A DNA stretch of 10,098 nt from Zygnema cylindricum (GCA_037447655.1 JBBHKE010001545.1:453582-463679), one strand, 5' to 3'; numbered from the stretch's first letter, positions 1 through 7,752 are shown. Notes: generated from the sequence alone by a model not told the origin. Numbers and translations: made by a program.

Positions 1-63
1 TGTGACTTTACGGCCAAGTCCACTGGCATCCTATAAGGAGCTGACACGTGTCCATGATCCCGA
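1..63 (+). CDS. Deacetylase exon A (5' end outside the window)
   Basis: Read from position 2, the frame gives 20 codons ending ELTRVHDP, plus two bases (GA) at 62-63 that are completed by the first base of the next exon to make Glu. VHDPEYV is a typical motif of AcuC-like deacetylases, just before the helix that precedes the GFPWSP segment. The donor is GTAGGA at 64-69. The reading frame is open to the window edge, so the exon probably starts upstream. Without the splice the frame meets a stop (TAG at 65-67 in a neighbouring frame), which hides the exon from simple ORF calling. Confidence 0.75.
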
Positions 64-1075
64 GTAGGAAAATAGTCGTCCTTTCTGGAAATTTGGGCAC
101 CAGGTTGCAAAGGAGGGAGGGGAGAGGAGACTTGGGAGGAATATCAGATGAAGTGGGGAGGGATTGTGATGGATTTGAGGTGGATTTTGGAGAAAGATTT
201 TGGATGGAGTGCGAGTAATTGAGATGGATTTGATGGGATTGAGATAAAATTGAGATGGAATTGAGGTAGAATTGAGATGAAGTTGAGATAAAAGTGAGAT
301 AAAAGTGAGATAAAATTGAGATAAAATTGAGATAATATCGAGATAGAATTGAGATAAAATTGAGATAATTTTGAGACAAAATTGAGATAATATCGACATA
401 GAATTGAGATAAAATTGCGATAGAATTGAGAGAAAATTGAGATTAAATTGAGATAAAAATGAGATAATATTGAGATAATTTTGAGATAGAATAGAGATAG
501 AATAGAGATAGAATTGAGGTAGAATTGAGATAAAATTGAGATAAAAATTGAGATAATATCGAGGTAAGATTGAGATAAAATTGAGATAATATCAAGATAG
601 AATTGAGATAATTGATAAAATTGAGATAGAACTGAGATAAAGTTGAGATAAAATTGAGATAAAACTGAAATAAAAATTGAGATAAAATCGAGGTAAAATT
701 GATATAAAATTGAGATAATTTTGAGATAGAATAGAGATATAATTGAGGTAGAATTGAGATAAATTGAGATAAAATTGAGATAATATCAAGATAGAATTGA
801 GATAGAATTGAGATAAAGTTGAGATAAAATTGAGATAAAAATGAGATAAAGGTTGAGATAATATTGAGATGATATTGAGATGAAATTGAGGTAGAATTGG
901 ATGAAATCGAGAATGGGATCTTTTGAGTGGATTTTGGTACGTTAAAGGTTATCGGAGAGGAATTTGGGTAGAATTGCGAATATTTTAGGTGATTTTTTGG
1001 TGGAATTGAAATGATATTTTATGACAATTGAGATTATTTGAGCCTTGCTTCTTGAGTGAATTCTCGTTCATAATG

Positions 1076-1151
<76 letters not shown>

Positions 1152-2355
1152 CCTCCCTCCCTCCCTCCCTCCATCCCTCCCTCTCTCTCTCTCTCGGCTC
1201 TCTTTCTGTAGTTGTGGCCTCTCCCTTTCCTTTTGTCTCGTCTCTCCATTTCCCTCTCCTCTTTCCTCTCTCTCTCTCACTCCTCTTCTCCCTCTCCCTC
1301 TCTTAGGTATGTGAGGCGAGTGACTGTGGGGGAGCTTTCCGAGAAGGAGGTGAGAGCTACGGGGTTCCCATGGAGTCCTCAGATGGTCCGAAGATCTTAT
1401 GCGTCAACAGGGTCCGTACTCTTTTGTCCTACTCGCCTCCCTTTTTTTGTCCTATTCGCCTCCCTTTTTTGTCCTACTCGTCTCCCTTTTTTTGTCTTAT
1501 GCAGCTGGATATGGTCTGTGGTTTGGCGGAGCAAAGAGGAAGGTAGGCAGAAAAAAATGAGAATGCAATGATGAGAAAACAGAGCAGAGAGGAGAAAGGG
1601 AGGGAGGGAGGGAGGGAGGGAGGGAGACTACAGAGGGGAGTCTGAGCCTCTTTCCAGCAGAGAAAACATGCCAAGATTCTACTTATGCTATTTATTTAAT
1701 TTCCGAGTCCCCTTACCTCCAAATCTCTCCCTTTTTTCGTCCCCCCTTCCCACCATCCCCCCTCTCCCTCCTCCCGTTCCTTCCCCTTCTCCACCTCCCT
1801 CCCTCCCTCTCACTCTCCCTCTCCCCCTCTCTCCTTTCCCCCTCTCCCTCTATCTCTATCCCTCTCCTTCCCCGTCTATCTCTCTCTCTGCCCACCGCTT
1901 TCCCCATCTCTCTTTCTCTCTTCCTCTTCCCCTCTCCGTCTCTCTCTCTCTCTCACTATTTCTCTCCCCCCCTCTCCCTCTCTCCCTCTCTCTCCCCATC
2001 TCTCGCCCCATCTCTCCCTCCCCACCTCTCCCCATCTCTCTCCCTCTCTCCCTCTTCCCCTCTCCCTCGCTCCTGCCCTTTCTCTCTCTCCGTCTCTCTC
2101 TCACTCTCTCTCTCCCTCTCCCTCTCTCTCCCTCTCCCTCTCTCCCTCTTCCCCTCTCCCTCTCCCCCCCTTTCCCTCTCTCCCTCTTTCTCCCTCCCTC
2201 CCTTTCCCTCTCTCTCCCTCTCCCTCTCCCTCTCTCTCCCCCCCCCAGCGGCACGGTGGCTGCCATGCATGCGGTGCTACAAGGGCGCTGCCAGGTGGCG
2301 GGCCACGTGGCAGGAGGCACACACCACGCATTCCAGGGACACGGGGAGGGATTCT
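1..2355 (+). CDS. Histone deacetylase family protein (AcuC/class IV-like), partial; three exons joined 1-63, 1307-1411, 2249-2355
   Basis: Splicing three exons gives about 91 contiguous residues of a zinc-dependent histone deacetylase-type domain (PF00850 family). These enzymes remove acetyl groups from lysines or related amides. In order the sequence shows: VHDPEYV formed across intron 1, GFPWSP in exon 2, GGTVAAMHAVL formed across intron 2, then GGTHHAF and GEGFC in exon 3. The adjacent His residues in GGTHHAF correspond to the catalytic His pair of the family. The zinc ligands lie further downstream in the family and are not in the window. Family members run about 300-350 residues, so both ends are missing. 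Both introns in the window are phase 2 with GT...AG ends, and no exon contains a stop. GGTHHAF instead of GGGFHHC separates it from HDAC11/HDA2 and suggests the bacterial/algal-like branch. Subfamily and substrate are not determined. The compartment cannot be seen because the N-terminus is absent. Confidence 0.85.
221..905. repeat. AT-rich 11-bp minisatellite in intron 1
   Basis: About 60 head-to-tail degenerate copies of an 11-bp unit close to TTGAGATAAAA. Common variants are GATAATA/TCGAGATAGAA and GATAATT. The copies are nearest to consensus between about 290 and 850. They become G-richer and more irregular outside, at about 170-290 and 850-1035, as expected at the decaying edges of a tandem array. 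A block starting at 471 reappears at 711, so there is also a longer period of about 240 bp. Long minus-strand open frames here (ISILSQFYLN-like) are translations of the repeat only. Confidence 0.95.
906..1078 (+). other. Intron 1 sequence between the two repeat arrays
   Basis: This is T/G-rich intronic sequence with scattered fragments resembling the 11-bp unit (GAATTG, TTGAGATT). I see no exon with family similarity and no RNA gene. Confidence 0.6.
1079..1304 (+). repeat. (CT)n / (CCCT)n compound microsatellite and pyrimidine tract of intron 1
   Basis: About 34 CT dinucleotides (1079-1146) are followed by six uninterrupted CCCT units (1147-1170), a CCAT, two more CCCT units, and another CT run to 1195. 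Less regular C/T-rich sequence continues to the acceptor AG at 1305-1306, so the tract merges with the 3' splice-site polypyrimidine region of exon B. The (CCCT)n part could form a G-quadruplex on the opposite strand. Confidence 0.95.
1307..1411 (+). CDS. Deacetylase exon B
   Basis: This 105-bp exon follows a strong pyrimidine tract and the acceptor TTAG (1303-1306). It starts with the third base of the Glu codon begun in exon A. Its 34 full codons begin YVRRVTVGEL and include ATGFPWSPQMVRRSYAST, matching the GFPWSP-x-(V/M)-R-(S/T) segment of AcuC-like deacetylases. It ends with GG (1410-1411), the first two bases of a Gly codon. The donor is GTCCGT at 1412-1417. Length and phase fit exactly on both sides. 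Confidence 0.85.
1422..1499. repeat. 23-bp tandem repeat in intron 2
   Basis: Three copies plus a partial fourth of a unit TTTTGTCCTACTCGCCTCCC with a variable T-run. The GTC anchors are at 1426, 1449, 1471 and 1494, giving steps of 23, 22 and 23 bp. The array begins only 10 bases after the exon B donor. Confidence 0.9.
1598..1626. repeat. (GGGA)7 tract in intron 2
   Basis: Seven perfect GGGA units. This is the only purine-rich tract of this size on the + strand in the region. It is the reverse complement of the (CCCT)n tract at 1147-1182 in intron 1, so the two could pair in the pre-mRNA across exon B. It has G-quadruplex potential on the + strand and in the transcript. Confidence 0.95.
1627..1734 (+). 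other. Unique sequence in intron 2
   Basis: About 100 bp of ordinary sequence between the GGGA tract and the CT-rich block. An ATG at 1668 opens a long frame, but that frame immediately becomes a pyrimidine-repeat translation. I see no exon with family similarity. Confidence 0.5.
1735..2246 (+). repeat. CT-rich low-complexity block, 3' part of intron 2
   Basis: About 510 bp composed almost wholly of C and T on the + strand (irregular CTCTCC, CCCTCT and CCCCATCTCT runs). It ends in a C-run directly before the CAG acceptor of exon C. It is effectively a greatly expanded polypyrimidine tract. The 277-residue minus-strand frame and 342-residue plus-strand frame across it are repeat translations (RERERE and SLSLPL). 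Confidence 0.95.
2249..2355 (+). CDS. Deacetylase exon C carrying the catalytic His-His
   Basis: This 107-bp exon follows a C-rich tract and the acceptor CAG (2246-2248). The first base completes Gly, giving the family's conserved GGT. The 35 full codons then read GTVAAMHAVLQ, AGHVAGGTHHAF and HGEGF. The exon probably ends at 2355 with the first base of a Cys codon, and the donor is GTAGGA at 2356-2361. The next exon should therefore start with GT or GC to complete Cys and should continue with a motif like the family's F-N-D-(I/L)-A-V. I find no such exon on the + strand up to 10098. Unspliced reading continues into an SLSLSL translation of CT repeats, which is clearly not family sequence. 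Confidence 0.85.
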
Positions 2356-2365
2356 GTAGGACCAC

Positions 2366-2623
2366 GAATTCCTCGCTTTCCCTCTCCTTTTCTCTCCCCC
2401 CCTCTCTCTCTCTCTCTCTCTCTTCCCACGGCTCCCTCTTTCTCTTTTCTCCTCTCTCTCTCTCTCTTCCCACGGCTCCCTCTTTCTCTTTTCTCCTCTC
2501 TCTCTCTCTTCCCACATCTCCCTCTTTCTCTTTTCTCCTCTCTCTCTCTCTCTTCCCACGGCTCCCTCTTTCTCTTTTCTCCTCTCTCTCTCTCTCTTCC
2601 CACGGCTCCCTCTTTCTCTCTTT

Positions 2624-2660
<37 letters not shown>
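2366..2660 (+). repeat. 44-bp CT-rich tandem array at the start of intron 3
   Basis: Five copies of a unit CCCACGGCTCCCTCTTTCTC followed by TTTTCTC and a (CT)n spacer. The CCCAC anchors are at 2425, 2469, 2511, 2555 and 2599, giving steps of 44, 42, 44 and 44 bp. The third copy has CCCACATCTC in place of CCCACGGCTC. The array ends in a (CT)n run to about 2660. Confidence 0.9.
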
Positions 2661-2662
<2 letters not shown>

Positions 2663-3389
2663 CATATACCCAGCAATACATACCAACAATCCATAACCAT
2701 TTCCCGCATATTAGCCATCACAAAGGCATAGCCAGAAAAAGACAAAGAAGAATGCATGGAGATCAAGCCTCTGGTTAATGGAAACAAAACTTCAAAAACA
2801 AGTCCACTACAAGACAAAAAACTCCCTATTTAGGAAGGTCAAAACTCTCCTAAGGGACCACTCATACGTGGTCCAATTCCTAGCTTTTGTCCTATTATGT
2901 CCCGCATGTGCAAACCCTTGCTTCACATGCACCAAATAAACAAATATGGCAAATAAATATGTGGTACCACATACGACAATTCTCCCTAGGTTGACCTATG
3001 GCACGTGGGATCCACTTGCGAATCCATGACTCTTCATCCTACTAGGCAAACCTAATCTATGGTGCCTGGCTATGGCTATTGGTGCCATGCACTGGCGTCT
3101 CCACACGTGTAGGTTAAGAGATAGGGAGGTACTTATTCTACAAGATTCACAAGGAAGACATGCCCAAGGCGCCCATTTATAGGGACAGGGAGAGGGGCGG
3201 CCTTGGGATGGGCTTCAGAGATGGATTCCGGCGTTGTAATCTATGGGTGAAGCCCATCCATAGAGGAAAGCTCCCGTCCAGCCCATCACAGGACTGTCAG
3301 ACAGTCATGTGACTTTGGATCGTCCACTTTATGGAGTCTCAATTCCCTCCCATTGCATTCCCCCTCCAATCTCCTTCCCCCTGTAATTC
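2661..3389. other. Unassigned intron 3 segment; possible solo LTR or TE remnant
   Basis: About 730 bp with no family-like exon on either strand. Visible structure includes a perfect 12-bp inverted repeat (GGATGGGCTTCA at 3206-3217 and its complement at 3248-3259). There is also a 7-bp palindromic pair around A3299 (3292-3306), a G-box CACGTG at 3002-3007, and a TATAAAT on the minus strand (3175-3181) in a GC-rich context. A minus-strand TATA box with flanking inverted repeats fits a remnant LTR, but I cannot find matched TG...CA ends or a target duplication. The minus-strand frame ending near 2660 looks ordinary only over about 50 residues and then becomes repeat translation. Confidence 0.45.
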
Positions 3390-4359
3390 TGTGACCACCA
3401 TTGGTCCACAGAATGTCTAGCTTCTATGAAGCCTCTAGAATAATATTTGCACTTTTGGCTTTGGCGATGAATAAGTGCCACCTTGGCACGCAAAAACTTT
3501 GACCGACTTCACCCCTGTGTAGCCTGGACTCCATTGTGTCCACAGCAAAAAGAATCACTGAAATTGCTCACCTAAGCATTAAGTTATGGCGGGCCAAAGA
3601 TGGCCTATAAATACACAAAGCACTCTGGGAGAGAGGCGGCTACCTTGATTTTTTCTAAGTCCTAAACTCCCTCTCTACACCTACTACTAGTGTACCCTAC
3701 CCAATCAAATAACTGTAAGGTACAAAAAGGTATCGGTACCGCTATACTTATTGTACAACCATAGTACGTCTTGGCCTCTCCGTTTACGCGTGTCAGTTCC
3801 TAAGCCGTAGTTGCTCCCCTCGTAATAGCCGCTGTCAAACCATATCGCGCCACGTTTCGTCCGCCGACATTGACTTGCAAAACGCCAAATGTCCACTCCG
3901 AAATTTCGGCTCATCTGCGAGCCGTCGATCGCGAACGACATTTGATTTCGTCCGTTGAAAATTAAATGTCCTTTCGTATGGTACAGTATTTCGTGCGGTA
4001 TTGTACGTTTCACGTTCATGTTGTTTCGTATGTGTCATCGCTTCAGTATTTAAATTTTTATCACATACAAAGTACATAACGCTTTATCAAGACCTATTGG
4101 AAAAGGCGAACGGCTACGCCGTACCACAATTATCTGGTAGGTCACATGATCAATTCCTACCGCTGGCAGGTTATCTTTTGCAGGGACTTTGTCTTCTGTC
4201 TTCTTATCTGCCTGTGAGACAGCCATGGCTGCCTGTCTCACATGGGTGCCTGCCAGTTCTCATTGGTGCCTGCCAGTTCTCAATGACTACGACAAGTGTG
4301 AGAAGTATAGAATAGCCATAGACCCAAAAAGATATAATATAAAATACCCTTTTTCAACA
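3390..4359 (-). repeat. 3' LTR (left copy)
   Basis: 970 bp, starting TGTGACC and ending CAACA on the + strand, aligning end to end with 8689-9642. It differs from the other copy by scattered substitutions and by about 35 extra bases at 4233-4280. These form a 10-bp inverted repeat (4213-4222 with 4233-4242) and a 20-bp tandem duplication (4241-4260, 4261-4280, one mismatch). A CpG-rich patch at about 3800-3960 is shared with the other LTR. TATAAATA occurs on the + strand at 3606-3613, antisense to the element. Confidence 0.95.
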
Positions 4360-4372
4360 CTCCCCTTATTTT
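4360..4372 (-). other. Polypurine tract (plus-strand primer)
   Basis: On the minus strand, AAAATAAGGGGAG sits directly against the TGTTG start of the 3' LTR. This is the expected position and composition for the RNase-H-resistant primer for plus-strand DNA synthesis. It immediately follows the TAG stop (4373-4375) of the RNase H frame, so pol ends with no 3' untranslated spacer. Confidence 0.85.
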
Positions 4373-4858
4373 CTAGTCTATCTTTTGCTTCAGTCCACAG
4401 TTCTCCCTACAAAATATCAATTTGGGAGAAGAAACCGACTTAGTCATCATATCTGTTACCATTTCTCCATCCGGTCTATATTCCAAACTAATTATTTTAT
4501 TCTCAACCTTCTCTCTAACAAAGCTCAACCGAATGTCCATATACTTTGCTTTAAAGTGATGCTTAGGATTTACTGCAATTGCAATCGCAGCTTGATTATC
4601 ACAAAATATCTTTTGCACTCCACTTTTCATATATCCAAGTTCTCAAAGCAAAGATTTCACCCACATTAATTCTTTCAGAGCCGAACAAGAGTCCATATAC
4701 CCAGCCTCCATGGTGGACTGAGCAATCACCTTTTGTTGCTTACTGCTCCAACAGCAAGCCCCATTCCAAACATATAACACATACCCAAAAGTACACCTTA
4801 TCGGAGCATCTCCATAACTGGCATCACTCCAAGTGGTGATGTCAGTATATCCCCTCCC
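4373..4858 (-). pseudogene. copia RNase H domain (broken)
   Basis: The RNase H of a copia polyprotein degrades template RNA during reverse transcription. All four acidic positions remain: TWSDASYGD (Asp at 4823-4825), STMEAGYM (Glu at 4706-4708), FCDNQAAIA (Asp at 4598-4600) and KYMDIR (Asp at 4535-4537). The N-terminal half is out of frame with RT, because a frameshift falls in the run at about 4851-4858. An in-frame TGA at 4643-4645 separates the two halves just after WVKSLL. The last residues LKQKID end at TAG 4373-4375, beside the polypurine tract. The family's usual length is retained. It cannot be made as a fusion without reading through both lesions. Confidence 0.92.
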
Positions 4859-5875
4859 AAATGCAACCATAGATCTCTTGTTCCTTTCAAGTATCTCATG
4901 ACCCTTTTGGCCGCTTCCCAATCTTTCTTCTTAGGATCATTTAGACTCCTACTTAACATCCCTACAGCTGCTGCTATATCAGGACGAGTACAATTCATAA
5001 AATAGATCAAACTACCGACAACCTGTCTGTATGGAATAGTTTGCATAAACTCGCTTTCCTCAGGTCCTAACTCATTATCCAAGATCAAGACTCCCTCTTC
5101 TGAGCTCCCCCCATTTCCCTTCTTTAAATCCATTGGAGTCGTACAACTATTTGCTTTATCCATTTGAAATTTTTCAAGCATATTTACTATAGCTTCCTTT
5201 TGAGTTAGTCTAATTGTTTTCTTCTCCTTTTTCAATGCATTAATTTTCTTCATTGATTTACTCAAAACAAACAAATCATCAACATATATGGCAATGAAAA
5301 TTATATCTTCCTCGTCCTCAAATAGATAGATAGAATGATCCGAACTGATTCGGATGTATCCCAAACTCGTTAAAAACTCGTCCAGCTTCTTGTTCCATTG
5401 GCGTGGAGCTTGCTTTAGTCCATAAAGGGACTTTATCAATCTGCACACCTTACTTTCTTCTCCTTTCTCTACAAATCCTTTCGGCTGTCGCATGAAGATC
5501 TCTTCTTCTAATTCTCCGTGTAAGAAAGTGGTTTTGATGTCCATCTGGTGCACTTCCATGTCTTCCGCTGCCGCTAGACTTTGTAGAATCCGGACGGAGG
5601 GAAATCTGACAACCGGAGCGAAAGTCTCCTTATAATCGATTCCCTCCTTCTATGTAAACCCTTTTGCCACCAATCTGGCCTTGTATTGCTCGATAGTCTT
5701 ATCGAGATTGAGTTTCAGCTTAAATACCCACTTACATCCTATCGACTTTCTGTCCGGAGGACAATCCACCAACTCCCATGTGTTTGCTTCCATAATTGAA
5801 GCCATCTCATCATTAATAGCTGTCACCCATCTACTACGTTCCGGACTATTAATTGCTTCCGAGTAAGTCTGGGGT
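4859..5875 (-). pseudogene. copia reverse transcriptase domain (broken)
   Basis: The domain starts near YSEAINSPE (about 5865) and runs through TWELVDCPP, GCKWVFK and ARLVAKGFT, then MDIKTTFLHG (first catalytic Asp at 5539-5541), LYGLKQAPRQW, and IYVDD (5275-5286, the two catalytic Asp). It continues through TRPDIAAAVG and RVMRYLKGT. These are consecutive copia RT motifs. An in-frame TAG at 5650-5652 follows KGFT, where the family normally has Gln, so it is consistent with CAG to TAG. Between YVDD and the LTQKE motif about 25 residues usual in the family are missing with no change of frame (around 5220-5235). This removes the segment that normally holds the D-L-G and L-G-I-E motifs. Both lesions would abolish function. 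Confidence 0.95.
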
Positions 5876-5879
5876 TCGC

Positions 5880-6215
5880 TTAAATGTGACAGCTTAGTTA
5901 CCTTGTTGTTCCCTTCTCTTTCTTGAAGTCTCTTGCTGCTTCTCCTTCCTCCTTCAAACTCCAACGATGGAATGGAGGGTAATCTCGGATTTCTCTGGGC
6001 AGCTTCATCTTCTCCCCTATCTGTGGAGTCCATCTCCGGACGTTCACCGTCCATTTCCGATCTTTCCTCGTTTTCTTCCTCGGTTTCAACCGAAAGCTGT
6101 GACTCTAAGAGAGGGTCATTCTCGGTCAGATTTTTCTCTTCCTCTGCAAGGTCAGGCTGAACCGGAGTTCGGTTAGAAGAATCTGAATCTAACTCATTTT
6201 CGGATTCAATTCTAA
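5880..6215 (-). other. Acidic linker between integrase and RT
   Basis: In the same frame as the RT N-terminus, this stretch is rich in Glu, Asp and Ser (for example ESENELDSDSS and TEEENEERSEMD), with a short RRSSKR basic patch near the end. Copia polyproteins normally carry a variable, low-complexity linker of this kind between the integrase C-terminal region and RT. No recognised domain is visible. Confidence 0.7.
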
Positions 6216-7160
6216 TCTTAACCGGTTTAGTGTATTTAAAAGGATCTATAGACTTCCCTTCATCCAAAACTACCAAGTGTTTTACTAGAATGATGTCTTC
6301 TCTTCCGAGATCATAAACTCTATATCCCTTTACATTTTCATCATACCCAAGTTGGTATCCCGGCTTTCCCCTTGCATCTAACTTCCAATCAGATTTTTCT
6401 GTGTTTAGACTAAACACTTGACTTCCAAACACCTTTAAGTGTGAAATATTAGGTTTTCTCACGGTCCATATTTCATAGGTGTTTGTCTTTTTACCGCCGA
6501 GGTAAGGACTCTATTTTTGAGATAGTTAGCACAGTTCATAGCTTCTGCCCAAAAATATTTTTTTATCTTTTTATCTGACAACATACTACATGCACTATCA
6601 CTTAATGTCCTATTTAGTCTCTCAGCTACACCATTTTGTTCTGGGTTCTTTGGGATAGTATTTTGGTGTTGAACCCCATCCTCTTTCAAGTAATCCTCAA
6701 ACTCATTAGAAGTGTATTCCCCCCCATTATCACTCCTCACTCTCTTTATAGGTGTCTCATGAAGCTTTTCACTCCATGCTTTGTACTCCTTAAAATAAGC
6801 CGAAGCCTCATATTTGTTTTTCAAGAAATATACTTTAGAGTATCTAGACCAATTTTTCAAGAAATATACTCTAAAGTATCTAGACCATTCATCAGTGATA
6901 GTAAGCATAAATCTTTTCCCTCCAACTGATGGCACTTTGGCCGGTCCCCATATGTCTGTATAAACTAGAATTAAGACCTTTTCACCCTTATATGTTGCAG
7001 TTTTTGGAAACGACAAACTTGTGGGCCTTTCCTTGTGCACATCCACTACAATCATCCAAAGTCTCATTGTCTCCAAAATGTATTCCCTCAACCCATTTTC
7101 TTCATTTCCTTCAATCTATCTAAATGCACATGTCCCAATCTTTTATGCCAGATCATCAAA
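6216..7160 (-). pseudogene. copia integrase (broken), with a 12-codon internal duplication
   Basis: The zinc-binding HHCC module is visible but split over frames. WHKRLGH gives two His (7145-7147, 7130-7132), and CSGC gives two Cys (7048-7050, 7039-7041). The catalytic core has Asp in YTDIWGP (6954-6956), Asp in RSDNGGEY (6729-6731) and Glu in VAERLNRT (6621-6623). The spacing is D-74-D-35-E. The 35 is standard; the 74 is 12 longer than the 62 I recall for Tnt1. It is explained by a tandem copy of WSRYxxVYFLKN. Frameshifts occur near 7075, 7015 and 6467, and a TGA falls at 7088-7090. The C-terminal part (KPNISHLKVFGS, GYQLGYDE) resumes in the frame used by RT. All catalytic residues persist, but no continuous protein is possible. 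Confidence 0.93.
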
Positions 7161-7162
7161 TC

Positions 7163-7746
7163 ACTTACACCATCAAAGTAAACTCCCGTCTTTCCATTAC
7201 TCAAATTCAGCCTAAACATTCATTGGCTACCTTTTTCAGCTGTGAAGTACACTTCATTCTCATAGCTAGCAACAAAGACTCCTTTCTTAGTACTAGTCTC
7301 AAAACCCTTATCATCTAAGACCGACGTAGAGTTAAGATTCTTGTTCAATTTTGGAATAAAAAGAACATCAGAGAAAGTGACTATAGATGTTTAACCATCA
7401 ACTAAGACTCTCAGATCCACTGATCGCACTAAATTAGTGGTCACTATTCTCCCATCCCCATACTCTATCTCTACAGTGGGGATCTTCTCATCTTGGTAAA
7501 CAATGGTTTTTCTCTACACATATGCATAGAGGCTTTTGAATCAATAATCCATTCTTCTTCCAAAGCTTCTCTTACTCCACCGAAAGCACACTTTTGCCTC
7601 CTTGGAATCTCCGGCTCACCTTTCACCTCCAGCTCCTCGTTGAGGAGTTCCCTATCGTCCTCATCAGAATCCTCTCCGGTAACTTGTGTTGCCACAAATG
7701 CCTTTTTTTTCCCTGCGACTGGTTTTCCGACCTGTTCCTCCTTCAA
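7163..7746 (-). pseudogene. copia protease and gag-pre-integrase region (broken)
   Basis: WIIDSKASMHM matches the copia aspartic-protease motif W-I-I-D-S-G-A-S. Asp is kept (7540-7542) but the Gly after Ser is replaced by Lys (AAA at 7534-7536), which would disrupt the active-site turn. The frame then shifts near 7495. The rest of the domain (VEIEYGDGR, DVLFIPKLNKNL, VLDDKGFE) continues in another frame and is interrupted by TAA at 7391-7393 and TGA at 7220-7222. An acidic, Lys-rich stretch N-terminal to the motif (GEDSDEDDREL) is the usual gag-protease spacer. The domain would process gag-pol; here it is dead. Confidence 0.88.
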
Positions 7747-7752
7747 TCTCAG

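Noticed and set aside
8-789. Minus-strand frames reading ISILSQFYLN repeatedly
   Set aside because: This is the direct translation of the 11-bp minisatellite. An 11-bp unit is not a multiple of three, so it cannot keep one repeat frame as a selected protein would, and the region lies in intron 1.
1668-2696. Long + strand frame of 342 codons and overlapping minus-strand frames (up to 277 codons)
   Set aside because: They are translations of CT/GA repeats (SLSLPL and RERERE). The only real coding in this span is exon C, recognised by family motifs and splice sites.
2101-2817. Minus-strand frame starting MSCSGLVFEV, downstream of a minus TATA at 3175-3181
   Set aside because: Only the first 50 or so residues are non-repetitive, they match nothing I know, and the rest is RERERE. 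The position is reported as an orphan segment, not a gene.
5681-7318. Several 60-100 codon + strand frames across the copia internal region
   Set aside because: They are antisense shadows of the integrase and RT coding frames and show no independent motif.
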